From: Allobosea thiooxidans
GTDB lineage: Bacteria; Pseudomonadota; Alphaproteobacteria; Rhizobiales; Beijerinckiaceae
DNA length: 64,000 bases
Reading direction: 5' to 3'
Assembly: GCF_900168195.1 (NCBI RefSeq)
Contig: NZ_FUYX01000001.1
Coordinates: 186,001 to 250,000 of the forward strand
The first letter of the stretch is position 1. Each line of letters begins with the position of its first letter. The position numbers and the translations under genes were made by a program. Of this stretch, positions 40,351 through 49,524 are shown one piece after another. The notes under the pieces were generated by a model, which saw nothing but the letters and a program-made list of their open reading frames with translations, made no database searches and had not been told where the DNA came from.

Positions 40351-40580
40351 ACTCTCTTTTTGGATGGTGGCTGTGATTGGTGCACGCTCATGAGCGCGGT
40401 CGCGGGATCAAGCCTGTGAGCGAGACGGCAGAGACAACGAACTTTCTTTTGACCCTCCCGTCTATGCGACTAGAATGCTCGCGTTATGTCGGCTACCTGA
40501 GTAGTTGGCTTGGCGACGCGGTGGAGCTAGGAGGAATCGGCGTTTTCACTGTCGGCGAACTATGGGAACCCTAATGTAAA
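40351..40580. other. island edge between the two ssrA copies, no gene recognised
   Basis: An open frame (40377-40574, plus) would give 65 residues with no domain and no clear ribosome site. The T-run at 40353-40361 belongs to the terminator of the left ssrA. The segment is probably non-coding DNA at the end of the integrated element. Confidence 0.45.
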
Positions 40581-40604
40581 GTTCGGTACCCGGCGCCTCC
40601 ACCA
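40581..40604. other. probable right attachment junction inside the ssrA acceptor T-arm
   Basis: TTCGGTA-CCCGG (40582-40593), CGCCTCC and ACCA are the 3' half of an acceptor piece. The 5' T-stem partner CCGGG is missing: the bases before the loop are TGTAAAG. The native acceptor is thus cut at the T-loop, the classic crossover position of integrases that use tRNA and tmRNA genes. The other half must lie at the left end of the island. Confidence 0.75.
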
Positions 40605-40855
40605 AAGCCCTGACGGGCTGCATCCTGCGGCGAAAGCACAGGGTTTTGGCGGGGGCGAAATAGGATCGACGAGGGTGTAAAGGTTGTTCTTTTGCTCGGC
40701 ATGGTTCCGCCGTTATCGGGCCAAAAGCATAGTTGCCAACGACAACAATGCTCGGGTCGCCGTCGCCGCGTAAGCGGTGCTGGTTCCCAAACCAAAGCCC
40801 TTGCGCTTAGCCGCGTAAGGCGGGGCTCGGAGGCGCCTGGCAACAGAAGCCTCCA
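40605..40855 (+). ncRNA. ssrA: native ssrA coding piece (spacer plus tag RNA), cut from its acceptor
   Basis: The spacer 40605-40650 is followed by GGGGGCG (40651-40657) and the 5' tRNA-like part (GGATCGACGAGG). The tag frame 40735-40773 reads ANDNNARVAVAA-stop, and the closing hairpin is GGAGGC...GCCTCC (40829-40854). The tag peptide equals that of the left copy although the nucleotide sequence differs at many positions. It lies 60 bp before sspB, the usual chromosomal place. Only the last part of its acceptor piece remains upstream. As a two-piece RNA it could still work with an acceptor made elsewhere. Confidence 0.85.
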
Positions 40856-40914
40856 CTTTCATTTTCAGCCTGCCGGCCGTTCCCGCCGGAGCAACAAGCG
40901 GAATCGTCTACCCG

Positions 40915-41493
40915 ATGTCCAAAGATGTGCTGCGTTACGATCTGATGGTCCAGGAGGCGCTCAAGGGCGTCGTCCGCAAGATCCTGGCCGAAGCGGCACG
41001 CGACGGATTGCCGGGCGAGCATCATTTCTACATCACCTTCCGCACGGGTGCCCCGGGCGTGCGCCTGTCGCAGCGCTTGCGCGAGAAGCATCCCGACGAG
41101 ATGACGATCGTCCTGCAGCACCAGTTCTGGGACCTCAACGTCAGCGACCACGCCTTCGAGGTCGGGCTGTCCTTCTCGGGCGTGCCGGAGCGGTTGCTGA
41201 TCCCCTTCGACGCCGTCACCACCTTCTTCGACCCCTCCGTCCAGTTCGGGCTGAAGTTCGAGACCCAGGACGAACCCGAGGACGCGCCGGACATGGCGCT
41301 GCCCGAAGCCGCGCCCGCCCCGACGGCCGTGCCGGCCAAGGTGGTGCCGGCCGGCGTGCCGGCGCCGAAGACGCGCGCCCCCGCCGCCGATGCCGGGCAG
41401 GACGGCGATGCTGCGGCTTCCGAGGCGGATGACAGCGACGACAAGGGCGGCGCCGAAGTCGTCAGCCTCGACTCCTTCCGCAAGAAGACCTGA
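40915..41493 (+). CDS. sspB: SspB-type ClpXP adaptor
   Basis: 192 residues. The folded N-terminal domain (about 1-120) contains HHFYITFRTGAPGVRLSQ and MTIVLQHQFWDLNV, then FGVEL-like strands (FEVGLSFSGVPERLLIPFD), as in alphaproteobacterial SspB. A disordered Ala/Pro/Glu linker follows, and a short C-terminal tail (VVSLDSFRKK) that should dock on the ClpX zinc domain. It binds ssrA-tagged proteins, recognising the AANDN start of the tag encoded just upstream, and delivers them to ClpXP. Its position beside ssrA is functionally coherent. Confidence 0.88.
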   Translation: MSKDVLRYDLMVQEALKGVVRKILAEAARDGLPGEHHFYITFRTGAPGVRLSQRLREKHPDEMTIVLQHQFWDLNVSDHAFEVGLSFSGVPERLLIPFDAVTTFFDPSVQFGLKFETQDEPEDAPDMALPEAAPAPTAVPAKVVPAGVPAPKTRAPAADAGQDGDAAASEADDSDDKGGAEVVSLDSFRKKT

Positions 41494-41505
41494 CGGACCT
41501 TTCCC

Positions 41506-42900
41506 ATGACCGAGACGCGCACCGAAACCGATTCCTTCGGCCCGATCGCGGTGCCGGCGGATCGCTACTGGGGCGCGCAGACGCAGCGCTCGCTCGAGAA
41601 TTTCCGCATCGGCGGCGAGCGCGAGCGCATGCCCCTGCCGCTCGTCCACGCCCTCGTCCTGGTCAAGAAGGCGGCCGCGCACGTCAATGCCCGGCTCGGT
41701 CTGCTCGACCAGCGCGCGGCCGGCGCCATCGGCCAGGCGGCGGACGAAGCGCTCGCCGGCAAGTTCGACGGCCATTTCCCGCTGGTGATCTGGCAGACCG
41801 GCTCCGGCACGCAGTCCAACATGAACGTCAACGAGGTGCTGGCGAATCGCGCCAACGAGCTGCTCGGCGCCGGCCTCGGCGCCAAGAGCCCGGTCCATCC
41901 CAACGACCAGGTCAATCGCGGCCAGTCCTCGAACGACTCCTTCCCGACCGCGATGCATGTCGCGGCCGCCCTCGAGATCACCCGGCGGCTGCTGCCGGCC
42001 CTGCGCCAGCTCGAGAAGGCGCTGAACGCCAAGGCCGAGGCCTTCCGGCATCTGGTCAAGATCGGCCGCACCCATCTGCAGGATGCGACTCCGGTCACGC
42101 TCGGCCAGGAATTCTCCGGCTATGCGATGCAGCTTCATCTCGGCATCGGCCGGATCGAGGCCGCGCTCGGCGGGCTCTATGCGCTGGCCCAGGGCGGCAC
42201 CGCCGTCGGCACCGGGCTCAACACCCATCCCGACTTCGCGCTGGCCTTCGCCAAGGAGGTCGCGACGCTGACCGGCCTGCCCTTCCGCACGGCCGAGAAC
42301 AAGTTCGAGGCGCTGGCGAGCCATGGCGCGCTCGCCGCGGCGCATGGCACGCTCGCCGCGCTCGCCGCCGACCTGTTCAAGATCGCCAACGACATCCGCC
42401 TGATGGGTTCCGGCCCGCGCTCGGGCCTCGGCGAGATCAGCCTGCCCGAGAACGAGCCGGGCTCCTCGATCATGCCGGGCAAGGTCAACCCGACCCAGGC
42501 CGAGGCGCTGACCATGGTCGCGACCCAGGTCCACGGCAACCAGGCGACGATCGGCTTCGCCGCCTCGCAGGGCCATTTCGAGCTCAACGTCTTCAAGCCG
42601 GTGATCGGCGCCGCGTTTCTTCAATCCGTGCGGCTGCTGGCCGACGCCGCCGAGAGCTTCCGCACCAATTGCGTCGAGGGCATCGAGGCCAATGAAGCGC
42701 AGCTCAAGGATCTGCTGTCGCGCTCGCTGATGCTGGTCACGGCGCTCGCCCCGGCGATCGGCTACGACAAGGCCGCCAATATCGCCAAGGCGGCACATCA
42801 CAACGGCACGACGCTGCGCGAGGAAGCGCTCAAGGCCGGCGTCGATGCGGCGCTGTTCGACGCCACCGTGAAGCCCGAGCAGATGCTCGGCCCGCACTGA
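41506..42900 (+). CDS. fumC: class II fumarate hydratase
   Basis: 464 residues, the standard length. Family signatures are present: [27 protein letters not shown] and the superfamily motif [13 protein letters not shown] (about residue 320), whose Ser is the catalytic base. It converts fumarate to L-malate in the citric acid cycle, as a soluble tetramer without iron-sulfur cluster. It lies 12 bp after sspB and is followed by two small conserved genes. Confidence 0.95.
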   Translation: MTETRTETDSFGPIAVPADRYWGAQTQRSLENFRIGGERERMPLPLVHALVLVKKAAAHVNARLGLLDQRAAGAIGQAADEALAGKFDGHFPLVIWQTGSGTQSNMNVNEVLANRANELLGAGLGAKSPVHPNDQVNRGQSSNDSFPTAMHVAAALEITRRLLPALRQLEKALNAKAEAFRHLVKIGRTHLQDATPVTLGQEFSGYAMQLHLGIGRIEAALGGLYALAQGGTAVGTGLNTHPDFALAFAKEVATLTGLPFRTAENKFEALASHGALAAAHGTLAALAADLFKIANDIRLMGSGPRSGLGEISLPENEPGSSIMPGKVNPTQAEALTMVATQVHGNQATIGFAASQGHFELNVFKPVIGAAFLQSVRLLADAAESFRTNCVEGIEANEAQLKDLLSRSLMLVTALAPAIGYDKAANIAKAAHHNGTTLREEALKAGVDAALFDATVKPEQMLGPH

Positions 42901-42911
42901 CGGCGCGCGAC

Positions 42912-43112
42912 ATGGCCGAGATCATCAACCTTCGCAGTTTCCGCAAGCAGAAGGCCCGCGCCGAAGCGGAGAAGGCGGCCGAGCAGAACCGCCTGAGCTT
43001 CGGCCGCAGCAAGGCCGAGCGCCGGCTCACCGATGCCGAGCGCGACAAGGCCGGCCGGCAGCTCGACGGCCACAGGCTCGAACGCGACGACGACGAGCCG
43101 GAGCCGGCATGA
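42912..43112 (+). CDS. DUF4169 small protein
   Basis: 66 residues beginning MAEIINLRSFRKQKARAEAE, the DUF4169 pattern: a short N-terminal strand and a strongly charged helix rich in Arg, Lys and Glu. It overlaps the next gene by four bases (ATGA). The pair follows fumC in related alphaproteobacteria. The N-terminal sequence resembles the VVSLDSFRKK tail of SspB, so a ClpX- or partner-binding tail is conceivable. The function is unknown. Confidence 0.8.
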   Translation: MAEIINLRSFRKQKARAEAEKAAEQNRLSFGRSKAERRLTDAERDKAGRQLDGHRLERDDDEPEPA

Positions 43113-43336
43113 CGACAGGGCGCAAGCGCTCGCTCAGCATCGCCGGCCACCGCACCAGCATCTCGTTGGAAGATCCGTTCTGGGAAGCGCTCGGCGAGAT
43201 CGCCGCCGGAGAGGCCCGCCCGATTTCCGTGCTGATCGCCGAGGTCGATTCCGGGCGCGGCGCGCTCAATCTCTCGGCCGCGCTGCGGCTGCACATCCTG
43301 GCCCATTACCGGGAGCGCGCGCAGCGCGCCGGCTGA
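43109..43336 (+). CDS. ribbon-helix-helix domain protein
   Basis: 75 residues: KRSLSIAGHRTSISLEDPFW is the beta-strand and first helix of an RHH fold. ALGEIAAGEARPISVLIAEVD and the final helix LRLHILAHYRER complete it. This RHH_4-type protein regularly follows the DUF4169 gene and overlaps it here. It may bind DNA, but no operator is visible. Confidence 0.8.
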   Translation: MTTGRKRSLSIAGHRTSISLEDPFWEALGEIAAGEARPISVLIAEVDSGRGALNLSAALRLHILAHYRERAQRAG

Positions 43337-43460
43337 GCCGGCCGCCGAAAGGCGCGACCACAGGAACAAGAAAACCCAAACAAATCAGAATCCTGCAACG
43401 ATCGGCGGAATCAATCCGCCAGGTCGTTGAATCAGTTTCTCAACCGCTCGTCGAATTCGG

Positions 43461-46400
43461 CTACGGCACGCGCGGTGTCGGCCGCTGCAGCTCGAGCGGC
43501 GGCGGCAGAGGCTGGCTTGCCGTGCCCGGCGCCGTCGACTGGAGCGGCGCGCCGGGCAGGACCAGCGGCCCCGGCCGTTGGGCCGGCGCGCGCTCGGCGG
43601 CACGGCCGCGATCCTCCGCCTCGACGCGGCGCCGGATCTCCTGCTCCGCTTTCGCCTGCTCGGCCCGCCTCGCCTCCTCGGCGCGCTTTTCCTCGGCCTG
43701 CTGGCGTTCGAGCTCGCGCTGGCGCGCCTCCTCTGCCCGCTTCTGCTCGGCGAGTCGGCGTTCCTCCTCCGCCTTCAGGAACTCGTTGAGACGACGCTCA
43801 TTCTCGCGCATCTCGCGCTCGGCCCGCAGCCGCCGTGAATGCATCGCCCGCTCGCGCGCATCCGCCTCGAAGGCCTCGACACGCTCGATCTCGCGCGCCA
43901 GCGCCCGCGCCGCCACCGTGTTCGACAGGGCGCTGACATCGCTCTCGCGGCGCAGCTCGGTCAGCGGCCCGCGCCAGGCGATCCCGATCTGCGGCGCATC
44001 GCCCGGCCAGCCCTTCGGCAGCGGGCCGAGCGGCTTCAGCCCAAGCCGGAGATCGCCGGTCAGCGCCCGCAGGTCGACGACGCCGCTCGCCTCGGCCTTG
44101 AGGCCGTTGCGCTCGAAGGCGAAGGGCTGGATGCGGATCAACCCGCCCGCCAGCGTGAACGGCACCGCCACCTGGCCGAGCGCCCAGGCATCCTTGTCGA
44201 GCGCCTGCGCCAGCCGTTCCTGCAGGCGCCCGGCATCGCTTTCGGAAGCGTCCTCGCCGGTATTGGCGATCACGCGGGCATAGGCGCCCGGATCGAAACG
44301 GGCGAGACGCAGCTCGCTGAGGGCGAGACTGCCGGCGCCGCTCAAGCCGGCGATCAGCCGCGCCGGCGTCTCTCCGGAGCCGCCGAGTTCGATCTGCCCG
44401 GAGGCCCGGCCGCCGATCGCGCCGCGGCTGACGCGGCCGAGATCGATCGCCTTGAGCTCGAGCCGGCCATTCAGCTGCGCCAGCCCGCCGTCGCGCCGCA
44501 GGCCGAGCCGCCCCGCGAGCCGACCGTCGCCAAGGCTTCCGCCGATCTCCTCGAGGCGTAGCCCGTCCTCATCCGATCGCAGCGTGAAGCTGGCCTTGTC
44601 GAGCACGACGCCGTCGAGCAGTGCGAAGGAGCCAACCTCGATCGCGATGTCGAAGGCCGGCAGGCCAGGCACCTGCCCGAACCGGCCGGTCGGCCAGGTC
44701 GAGCCGGGAGACGGCGCCGCGCTGCCGATCGACGCGGCCATGATCCGGCGCAGATCGGCGGCGGGCAGCGCCAGCCGGCCGGTATAGGGCCCCTCGCGCG
44801 GCAGCAGCAGCGAGCCGCTGGCCGTGGCGCCCCCCAAATGGGCCGTGATCGCGTCGAGGCGCGTCGCCTCGGCGGTGACCAGGAGGCGGGCATGCGCGTC
44901 GAGGACTCCGTCGGGCAGGAGCCGCGCCGGGCCTTCGGCCAGGATCTGGCCCGGCCCGTCGGCCTGCACGGTGACCTGCCGTCCATCCGCGCCCTCGTCG
45001 ACCACCAGCGACAGCCCCGGCCCGGCGAGAGAGCCCGTGGCGCGCCCACTGCCGAGCGAAAGCGCGAGCCGCGCCGGGCCGCCCTGCGCCGGGGCCGGCA
45101 GCCCGAAGGCGGTGAACACCTGGCGCCGGTCGTTCAGCTCGAAATTCAGCGCCGCGCGCCGCCAGGAGCCGCCACGGTCGAGCAGCCCGTCCAGCGTCAG
45201 CTTGCCGGCCGCCGCCATGCCTTCGGCCGAGACGCCAGTCTCGCCCGAAGCCGCGCGGGTCAGCCGGAAGCCGGCATCGAGCCGTGCCAACCCGTCGCTG
45301 GTGCGGGCCAGGATCTCGGCCGCGGCCTCCGGCAGCAACGGCCCGGCCAGGGCGGTCAGGGCTTCGAGGCGCGGCGCGCGCACCCGGCCGGAAATCTCGC
45401 CTCCCTCGGCGAGCAAGGCCCCGGCACCGGTGACGCTGACGCCACCGAAGCCCTCGACCGACAGGCGTCGCAGGCGCCAGCTCTCGCCTTCCCGGCGGAT
45501 ATCGAGATTCGCAGAGCCGGGCGGCGCGCTCCGGAAGCGCGCATTGTTCAGGCTGAGCTCCAGCGCGATCTCCGGCTGGTCGAAGAGCCCGGCCAGGCTC
45601 GTCCCGGGCGGAAGCGCGTCGAGCACCAATCCGTTCACGGCCGCCTTGGCCGCCAGCCGCGTCGGGCCGAGCTCGCCCGAGGCCTCCAGGCGAAGGCCGG
45701 ACGATCCGGCGACGATGAGATGCTGGAAGGACATTTGCCCGGCCGACCACGAGCCGGTGGCGTCCGCGTCGACCCGCCCGAGCCGGGCGATGAAATCGGC
45801 GAGCGCCGGATCGAGGCCGGCCCGCCCGAGCAGCAGCGCAAGCCGCCGCGCATCCTCGGCCTTGAGGTTGAGCCGTCCCTCGGCTCCGTCCGGCCCGAGG
45901 CTGCCGCTTGCGCCGATCAGGGCACCGCCCACCCGGACCGAGGCGGAAGTCTCGCTCAGCCCGGCATCGTGCAGGCGCCCGCGCAGGGCGAAACCCGAGA
46001 AATCCTCGCCGTGCCAGATCAGCTGGTCGAGGTCGAGGCTGACGTCCAGGCTGCCCGGCAGGCCGTGCAGCGCCCGCGCGAAGCCCTGCCGCTCCGCCAG
46101 CGCCGCCGCAAGGGCGTCGGCGTCGAGCCGGCGCGCCCTGAGCGCCAGCGCCCCTGTCCCGTTGCCCGGCAGATAATGGCCCTCGCCCTCGAGCCGCGCC
46201 GCGCCGCCGGCGAGGTCGAGCGCGAGGCCCGCGAGCTCGAGCTGCCGGCTGCCGCCGCGCACCCGCCCGGAAAGCGCGACGGAGCCGCCCGGCGAGAGAT
46301 TGAAGGCGCCGTCGAGCTCGGCGGCGACGCCGCCCTGCCGCGGCGGGAAGGCGAAGGAGCCGTCGAAGGCGAGCTGCAAATCCTCGCCCGTCAGATTGGC

Positions 46401-47006
46401 CTTGGCCCGCAGCCGCCCCCCCTCTTCCAGCTCGCCCGTGGTGATGCGCAGCGAGGCGCCGTCGACCTCTCCCTCGAAGCGCCACGGCCCGGCCAGGCTG
46501 ACCGCCGAAACCTCGGCCGCGATCGGCGCGATCGTGAGCGCAGGGCGCCCGGCCTCGCGCCAGACCAGGGCCGAGCGGCTGATCGTCAGCCGGTCGAGCC
46601 TTGCCTCGGCGGGGATGGCCTTGCCCGTCCGCTCCGGCAGGCGGACCGCGCCGGTCTCGTCCGCGACGAGCTGGAGCGTCGCACCGTCCAGGCGCGCCTC
46701 GGAGAACCGGAACTCGCCGCGCGCCAGGGCCGTCAGCGCGAGCTCGACGGTCGCCTGTTCGGCCGTCGCGGCGCTGGTTCCGGCGCTGCCGACCCCGATC
46801 CGGACATCCTGCAGGGCGATGCGCGGCGACGGCAGGAGCCGCAGGCTGATGTCGCCGCCGATCTGCGTCTCGACGCCGAGCGCCTCGCTCAGCCGGGCCT
46901 CGAACTGCGGACGATAGGCGCGCCAGTCGACGAAGCCGGGGCCGATGAGGGCCGCGAGCAGAGCCAGGACCAGCAGGCCGGCCAGAACTGTCAGGCTTTC
47001 ACGCAA
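43461..47006 (-). CDS. AsmA-family protein with C-terminal coiled coil
   Basis: 1181 residues. One N-terminal membrane helix (LTVLAGLLVLALLAALIGPG) is followed by WRAYRPQFEARLSEALG, the AsmA N-domain. A long beta-rich body follows (about 60-1000) with repeated G-x-L-x-L strands, and then the AsmA C-domain (AGLSGAGSLALSELRL). The tail (about 1055-1140) is a Glu/Arg/Ala coiled coil, ending Pro-rich. AsmA-like proteins are thought to form grooves that move phospholipid between membranes. The charged coiled-coil tail is longer than usual for the family. It stands alone between convergent genes. Confidence 0.85.
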   Translation of the reverse strand: MRESLTVLAGLLVLALLAALIGPGFVDWRAYRPQFEARLSEALGVETQIGGDISLRLLPSPRIALQDVRIGVGSAGTSAATAEQATVELALTALARGEFRFSEARLDGATLQLVADETGAVRLPERTGKAIPAEARLDRLTISRSALVWREAGRPALTIAPIAAEVSAVSLAGPWRFEGEVDGASLRITTGELEEGGRLRAKANLTGEDLQLAFDGSFAFPPRQGGVAAELDGAFNLSPGGSVALSGRVRGGSRQLELAGLALDLAGGAARLEGEGHYLPGNGTGALALRARRLDADALAAALAERQGFARALHGLPGSLDVSLDLDQLIWHGEDFSGFALRGRLHDAGLSETSASVRVGGALIGASGSLGPDGAEGRLNLKAEDARRLALLLGRAGLDPALADFIARLGRVDADATGSWSAGQMSFQHLIVAGSSGLRLEASGELGPTRLAAKAAVNGLVLDALPPGTSLAGLFDQPEIALELSLNNARFRSAPPGSANLDIRREGESWRLRRLSVEGFGGVSVTGAGALLAEGGEISGRVRAPRLEALTALAGPLLPEAAAEILARTSDGLARLDAGFRLTRAASGETGVSAEGMAAAGKLTLDGLLDRGGSWRRAALNFELNDRRQVFTAFGLPAPAQGGPARLALSLGSGRATGSLAGPGLSLVVDEGADGRQVTVQADGPGQILAEGPARLLPDGVLDAHARLLVTAEATRLDAITAHLGGATASGSLLLPREGPYTGRLALPAADLRRIMAASIGSAAPSPGSTWPTGRFGQVPGLPAFDIAIEVGSFALLDGVVLDKASFTLRSDEDGLRLEEIGGSLGDGRLAGRLGLRRDGGLAQLNGRLELKAIDLGRVSRGAIGGRASGQIELGGSGETPARLIAGLSGAGSLALSELRLARFDPGAYARVIANTGEDASESDAGRLQERLAQALDKDAWALGQVAVPFTLAGGLIRIQPFAFERNGLKAEASGVVDLRALTGDLRLGLKPLGPLPKGWPGDAPQIGIAWRGPLTELRRESDVSALSNTVAARALAREIERVEAFEADARERAMHSRRLRAEREMRENERRLNEFLKAEEERRLAEQKRAEEARQRELERQQAEEKRAEEARRAEQAKAEQEIRRRVEAEDRGRAAERAPAQRPGPLVLPGAPLQSTAPGTASQPLPPPLELQRPTPRVP

Positions 47007-47055
47007 CGTCCGCTTTCTGTCCCTGTCGTCATTGTCGAGCGATGCCGATCTCGGA

Positions 47056-47142
47056 CGTCATCGCGAGCGCAACGAAGCAATCCAGCGAGCGTAGAGCGCT
47101 GCCGCCCTGGATTGCTTCGTCGCTTTGCTCCTCGCAATGACG
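47056..47142. repeat. palindromic intergenic repeat
   Basis: AACGAAGCAATCCAG and CTGGATTGCTTCGT form the inner stem, extended outwards by CGTCATCGCGAG and CTCGCAATGACG. This is a transcribable hairpin in the 230-bp space between the AsmA and dehydrogenase genes. Confidence 0.65.
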
Positions 47143-47236
47143 GCCTGCACCGGAAGCTGTCCTCACCATGCCTGCAAGTCGCGGCAGGATCACGACATTT
47201 CGGCGAAGCAGGCGGGGGGCGCAAGCCGCTGCGATG

Positions 47237-48676
47237 TCACAAGGCGATGATTTTTCCGGGGTTGAGGATGTTCTGCGGATCGAGCGCCCGCTTCAGGGTC
47301 CGCATCACCGCCAGCGCCTCCGCGCCGTGCTCCTGCTCGAGATACTTCATCTTCTTCTGGCCGACGCCGTGCTCGCCGGTGCAGGTGCCGCCCATGGCGA
47401 GAGCGCGCTTGACCAGCCGGTCGATGAAGGCCTGCGCCCGCTCGACCTCGGCCGTATCGCTGAGGTCGACCAGCGGCTGGGTGTGGAAATTGCCGTCGCC
47501 GACATGGCCGGCGATCGGCGCGATGAGCCCGGTCTCCTCGATGTCGCGCTTGGTCTCCTCGACGCATTCGGCCAGCCGCGAGATCGGCACGCAGACATCG
47601 GTCGCGACCGAATCGAAGCCGGGGCGCAGCGCCTTGGCCGCCCAATAGGCGTCATGGCGCGCCTGCCAGAGCTTGGAGCGATCCTCCGCCTTGGTCGCCC
47701 ATTCGAAAGGGCCGCCGCCGAACTCGGCCGCGATCTCGCCGAAGCGCTCGGACTGCTCGGCGACGCCGGCCTCCGTGCCGTGGAACTCGACGAAGAGCAT
47801 CGTCGTCTCCGGCAGGCCGAGCTTGGCATGCAGGTTGACGCCGCGGATCATCACGTCGTCGAGCAATTCGATGCGCGCGACCGGCAGGCCGGTCTGGATG
47901 GTCAGGATCGTGGCGTCGCAGGCCGCCTTGACCGACGGGAAGGGACAGACGCCGGCGGCGATCGCCTCCGGAATGCCGTGCAGCTTCAGCGTCACCTCGG
48001 TGATGATGCCGAGCGTGCCCTCCGAGCCGACGAGCAGGCGGGTGAGGTCGTAGCCGGCCGAGGTCTTGCGGGCCCGGGTCGAGGTCTTGACGACCGAGCC
48101 GTCGGCCATCACCGCGGTCAGCGCCAGCACATTGTCCTTCATCGTGCCGTAGCGCACCGCATTGGTGCCGGAGGCGCGCGTCGCCGCCATGCCCCCGATC
48201 GAGGCGTCGGCGCCCGGATCGATCGGGAACATCAGGCCCTGGTCGCGCAGATGCTCGTTGAGTTCCTTGCGCGTCACGCCGGCCTCGACCACCACGTCGA
48301 GATCCTCGGCATGGACGGCGATGATCCGTTTCATCTGCGACATGTCGATGCAGACTCCGCCGAACACCGCATTGACGTGGCCCTCCAGAGAGGTGCCCGT
48401 GCCGAAGGCGATGACCGGCACGCCATGGGCGGCGCAGAGCTTCACGATCTCGGAGACTTCCTCGGTGCTCTGCGGGAAAACCACCGCATCCGGCGGCAGA
48501 TTCGGGATCCAGGTCAGGGTGTGGCCGTGCTGCTGGCGCACCGCGAGGCTGGTCACGAGCCGGTTGCCGAAGCGCGCCGCGAGGGCCTGCGTCACCGCCG
48601 CGACCGCATCCGGAGAGGGCGGCAGCGCTGCGGCGGAGACAGGGCTGTCATGAAGGGCGGCGGCGGGCAGGCTCAT
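47237..48676 (-). CDS. FAD-linked 2-hydroxyacid dehydrogenase (D-lactate/glycolate type)
   Basis: 479 residues from ATG 48676. The N-terminal FAD-binding domain has VVFPQSTEEVSEIVKLC, FGTGTSLEGHV and PGADASIGGMAATRASG. The C-terminal domain carries the typical HVGDGNFHT and the closing TCTGEHGVGQKKM motif of GlcD/Dld enzymes. It oxidises a D-2-hydroxyacid, probably D-lactate, with cytochrome or quinone as acceptor. Substrate choice cannot be decided from sequence. It is transcribed away from the thioesterase gene. Confidence 0.88.
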   Translation of the reverse strand: MSLPAAALHDSPVSAAALPPSPDAVAAVTQALAARFGNRLVTSLAVRQQHGHTLTWIPNLPPDAVVFPQSTEEVSEIVKLCAAHGVPVIAFGTGTSLEGHVNAVFGGVCIDMSQMKRIIAVHAEDLDVVVEAGVTRKELNEHLRDQGLMFPIDPGADASIGGMAATRASGTNAVRYGTMKDNVLALTAVMADGSVVKTSTRARKTSAGYDLTRLLVGSEGTLGIITEVTLKLHGIPEAIAAGVCPFPSVKAACDATILTIQTGLPVARIELLDDVMIRGVNLHAKLGLPETTMLFVEFHGTEAGVAEQSERFGEIAAEFGGGPFEWATKAEDRSKLWQARHDAYWAAKALRPGFDSVATDVCVPISRLAECVEETKRDIEETGLIAPIAGHVGDGNFHTQPLVDLSDTAEVERAQAFIDRLVKRALAMGGTCTGEHGVGQKKMKYLEQEHGAEALAVMRTLKRALDPQNILNPGKIIAL

Positions 48677-48880
48677 TGTCAAGGTCCGGTGTTGGCGCTT
48701 AGACTTGGAACAGATCGGTTTCGCAATTGGTTACGGTCCGATATCAACCGGGCTCCGCAGCCGGATCGCGATGCTGACGCCGACCATGATCGGTGCATAG
48801 TAGATCACGCGACGGCGGAAATGGGCAGCCGCAATCTTGCGGCCGCCCCTTGAACGAGGCGCCGAACAGGGAGGGCGATC

Positions 48881-49450
48881 ATGAAGCAAGACACACGCGC
48901 CCCGGCGCTGTTCTTCGCACCATTCGTCTCGTCGGCCATGCGCGTCGAGCCGCAATGGATCGACTTCAACGGCCATCTCAACATGGCCTATTACCATGTG
49001 CTGTTCGACCGGGCGGTGGACGAGGTCTTCTCGCTCGTCGGGCTGACACGGGACTATGCCGAGACGCGCCACGCCTCCACTTTCGCGGCGGAGTGCCACA
49101 TCCTCTACAAGCGCGAGCTGACCGAGGGCGACCTCGTGCGCGTGACGGCGCAGCTCATCGCCTTCGACGACAAGCGCCTGCACTACTATCTCGAGATGCG
49201 GCACGCCAACGAAGGCTGGCTGGCGGCGACGAGCGAGAACCTGTCGCTGCATGTCGACATGGTCCATCGCAAGGTCACGCCCTTCCCGCCCGACATCCTG
49301 GCGAACATCGCCCTGATGAAGGCCGCCCACAGCATGATGCCGCTGCCGGCCACGATCGGCCGGATCATCGGCATGCCGAAGAAGTCGGCGATCCGGGTGG
49401 ACGACGTGGCGGAAGAGCGCGAGCCGGAAACGACCGAGACGCGCCACTAG
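48881..49450 (+). CDS. hotdog-fold acyl-CoA thioesterase-like protein
   Basis: 189 residues. VEPQWIDFNGHLNMAYYHVL contains the Asp/His-type active-site loop of 4-hydroxybenzoyl-CoA thioesterases, followed by the hotdog helix and strands (ECHILYKRELTEGDLVRVTA). A GGGAGGGCGATC site precedes the ATG. Hydrolysis of an acyl-CoA is likely; related alphaproteobacterial proteins are annotated as carnitine-pathway thioesterases, which cannot be confirmed here. The C-terminal 40 residues are polar. Confidence 0.8.
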   Translation: MKQDTRAPALFFAPFVSSAMRVEPQWIDFNGHLNMAYYHVLFDRAVDEVFSLVGLTRDYAETRHASTFAAECHILYKRELTEGDLVRVTAQLIAFDDKRLHYYLEMRHANEGWLAATSENLSLHVDMVHRKVTPFPPDILANIALMKAAHSMMPLPATIGRIIGMPKKSAIRVDDVAEEREPETTETRH

Positions 49451-49524
49451 GGCGCTCCCGATCTCGCGGAAGCGTGGTCCGATATTGCGGGGAGCGCGAT
49501 CTCTCGCCGGGCGATCGGGCCGCC

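Noticed and set aside
40377..40574. 65-residue frame between the ssrA copies
   Set aside because: No ribosome site, no domain, and located in the junction region; treated as non-coding.
40807..42897. 696-residue minus-strand frame
   Set aside because: Antisense to sspB and fumC; it also overlaps the end of the tmRNA.
43427..43838. Repeated short motifs at the C-terminal end of the AsmA-like gene, first considered as a DNA repeat
   Set aside because: They are explained by the Glu/Arg/Ala coiled-coil codons; no regular unit or spacer as in a CRISPR or tandem array.
44838..47648. 936-residue open frame on the plus strand
   Set aside because: It lies opposite the AsmA-family gene and the 3' end of the dehydrogenase. 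Its translation is Arg/Gly/Ala/Pro-rich without domains and is explained by GC-rich codon bias in the real genes.
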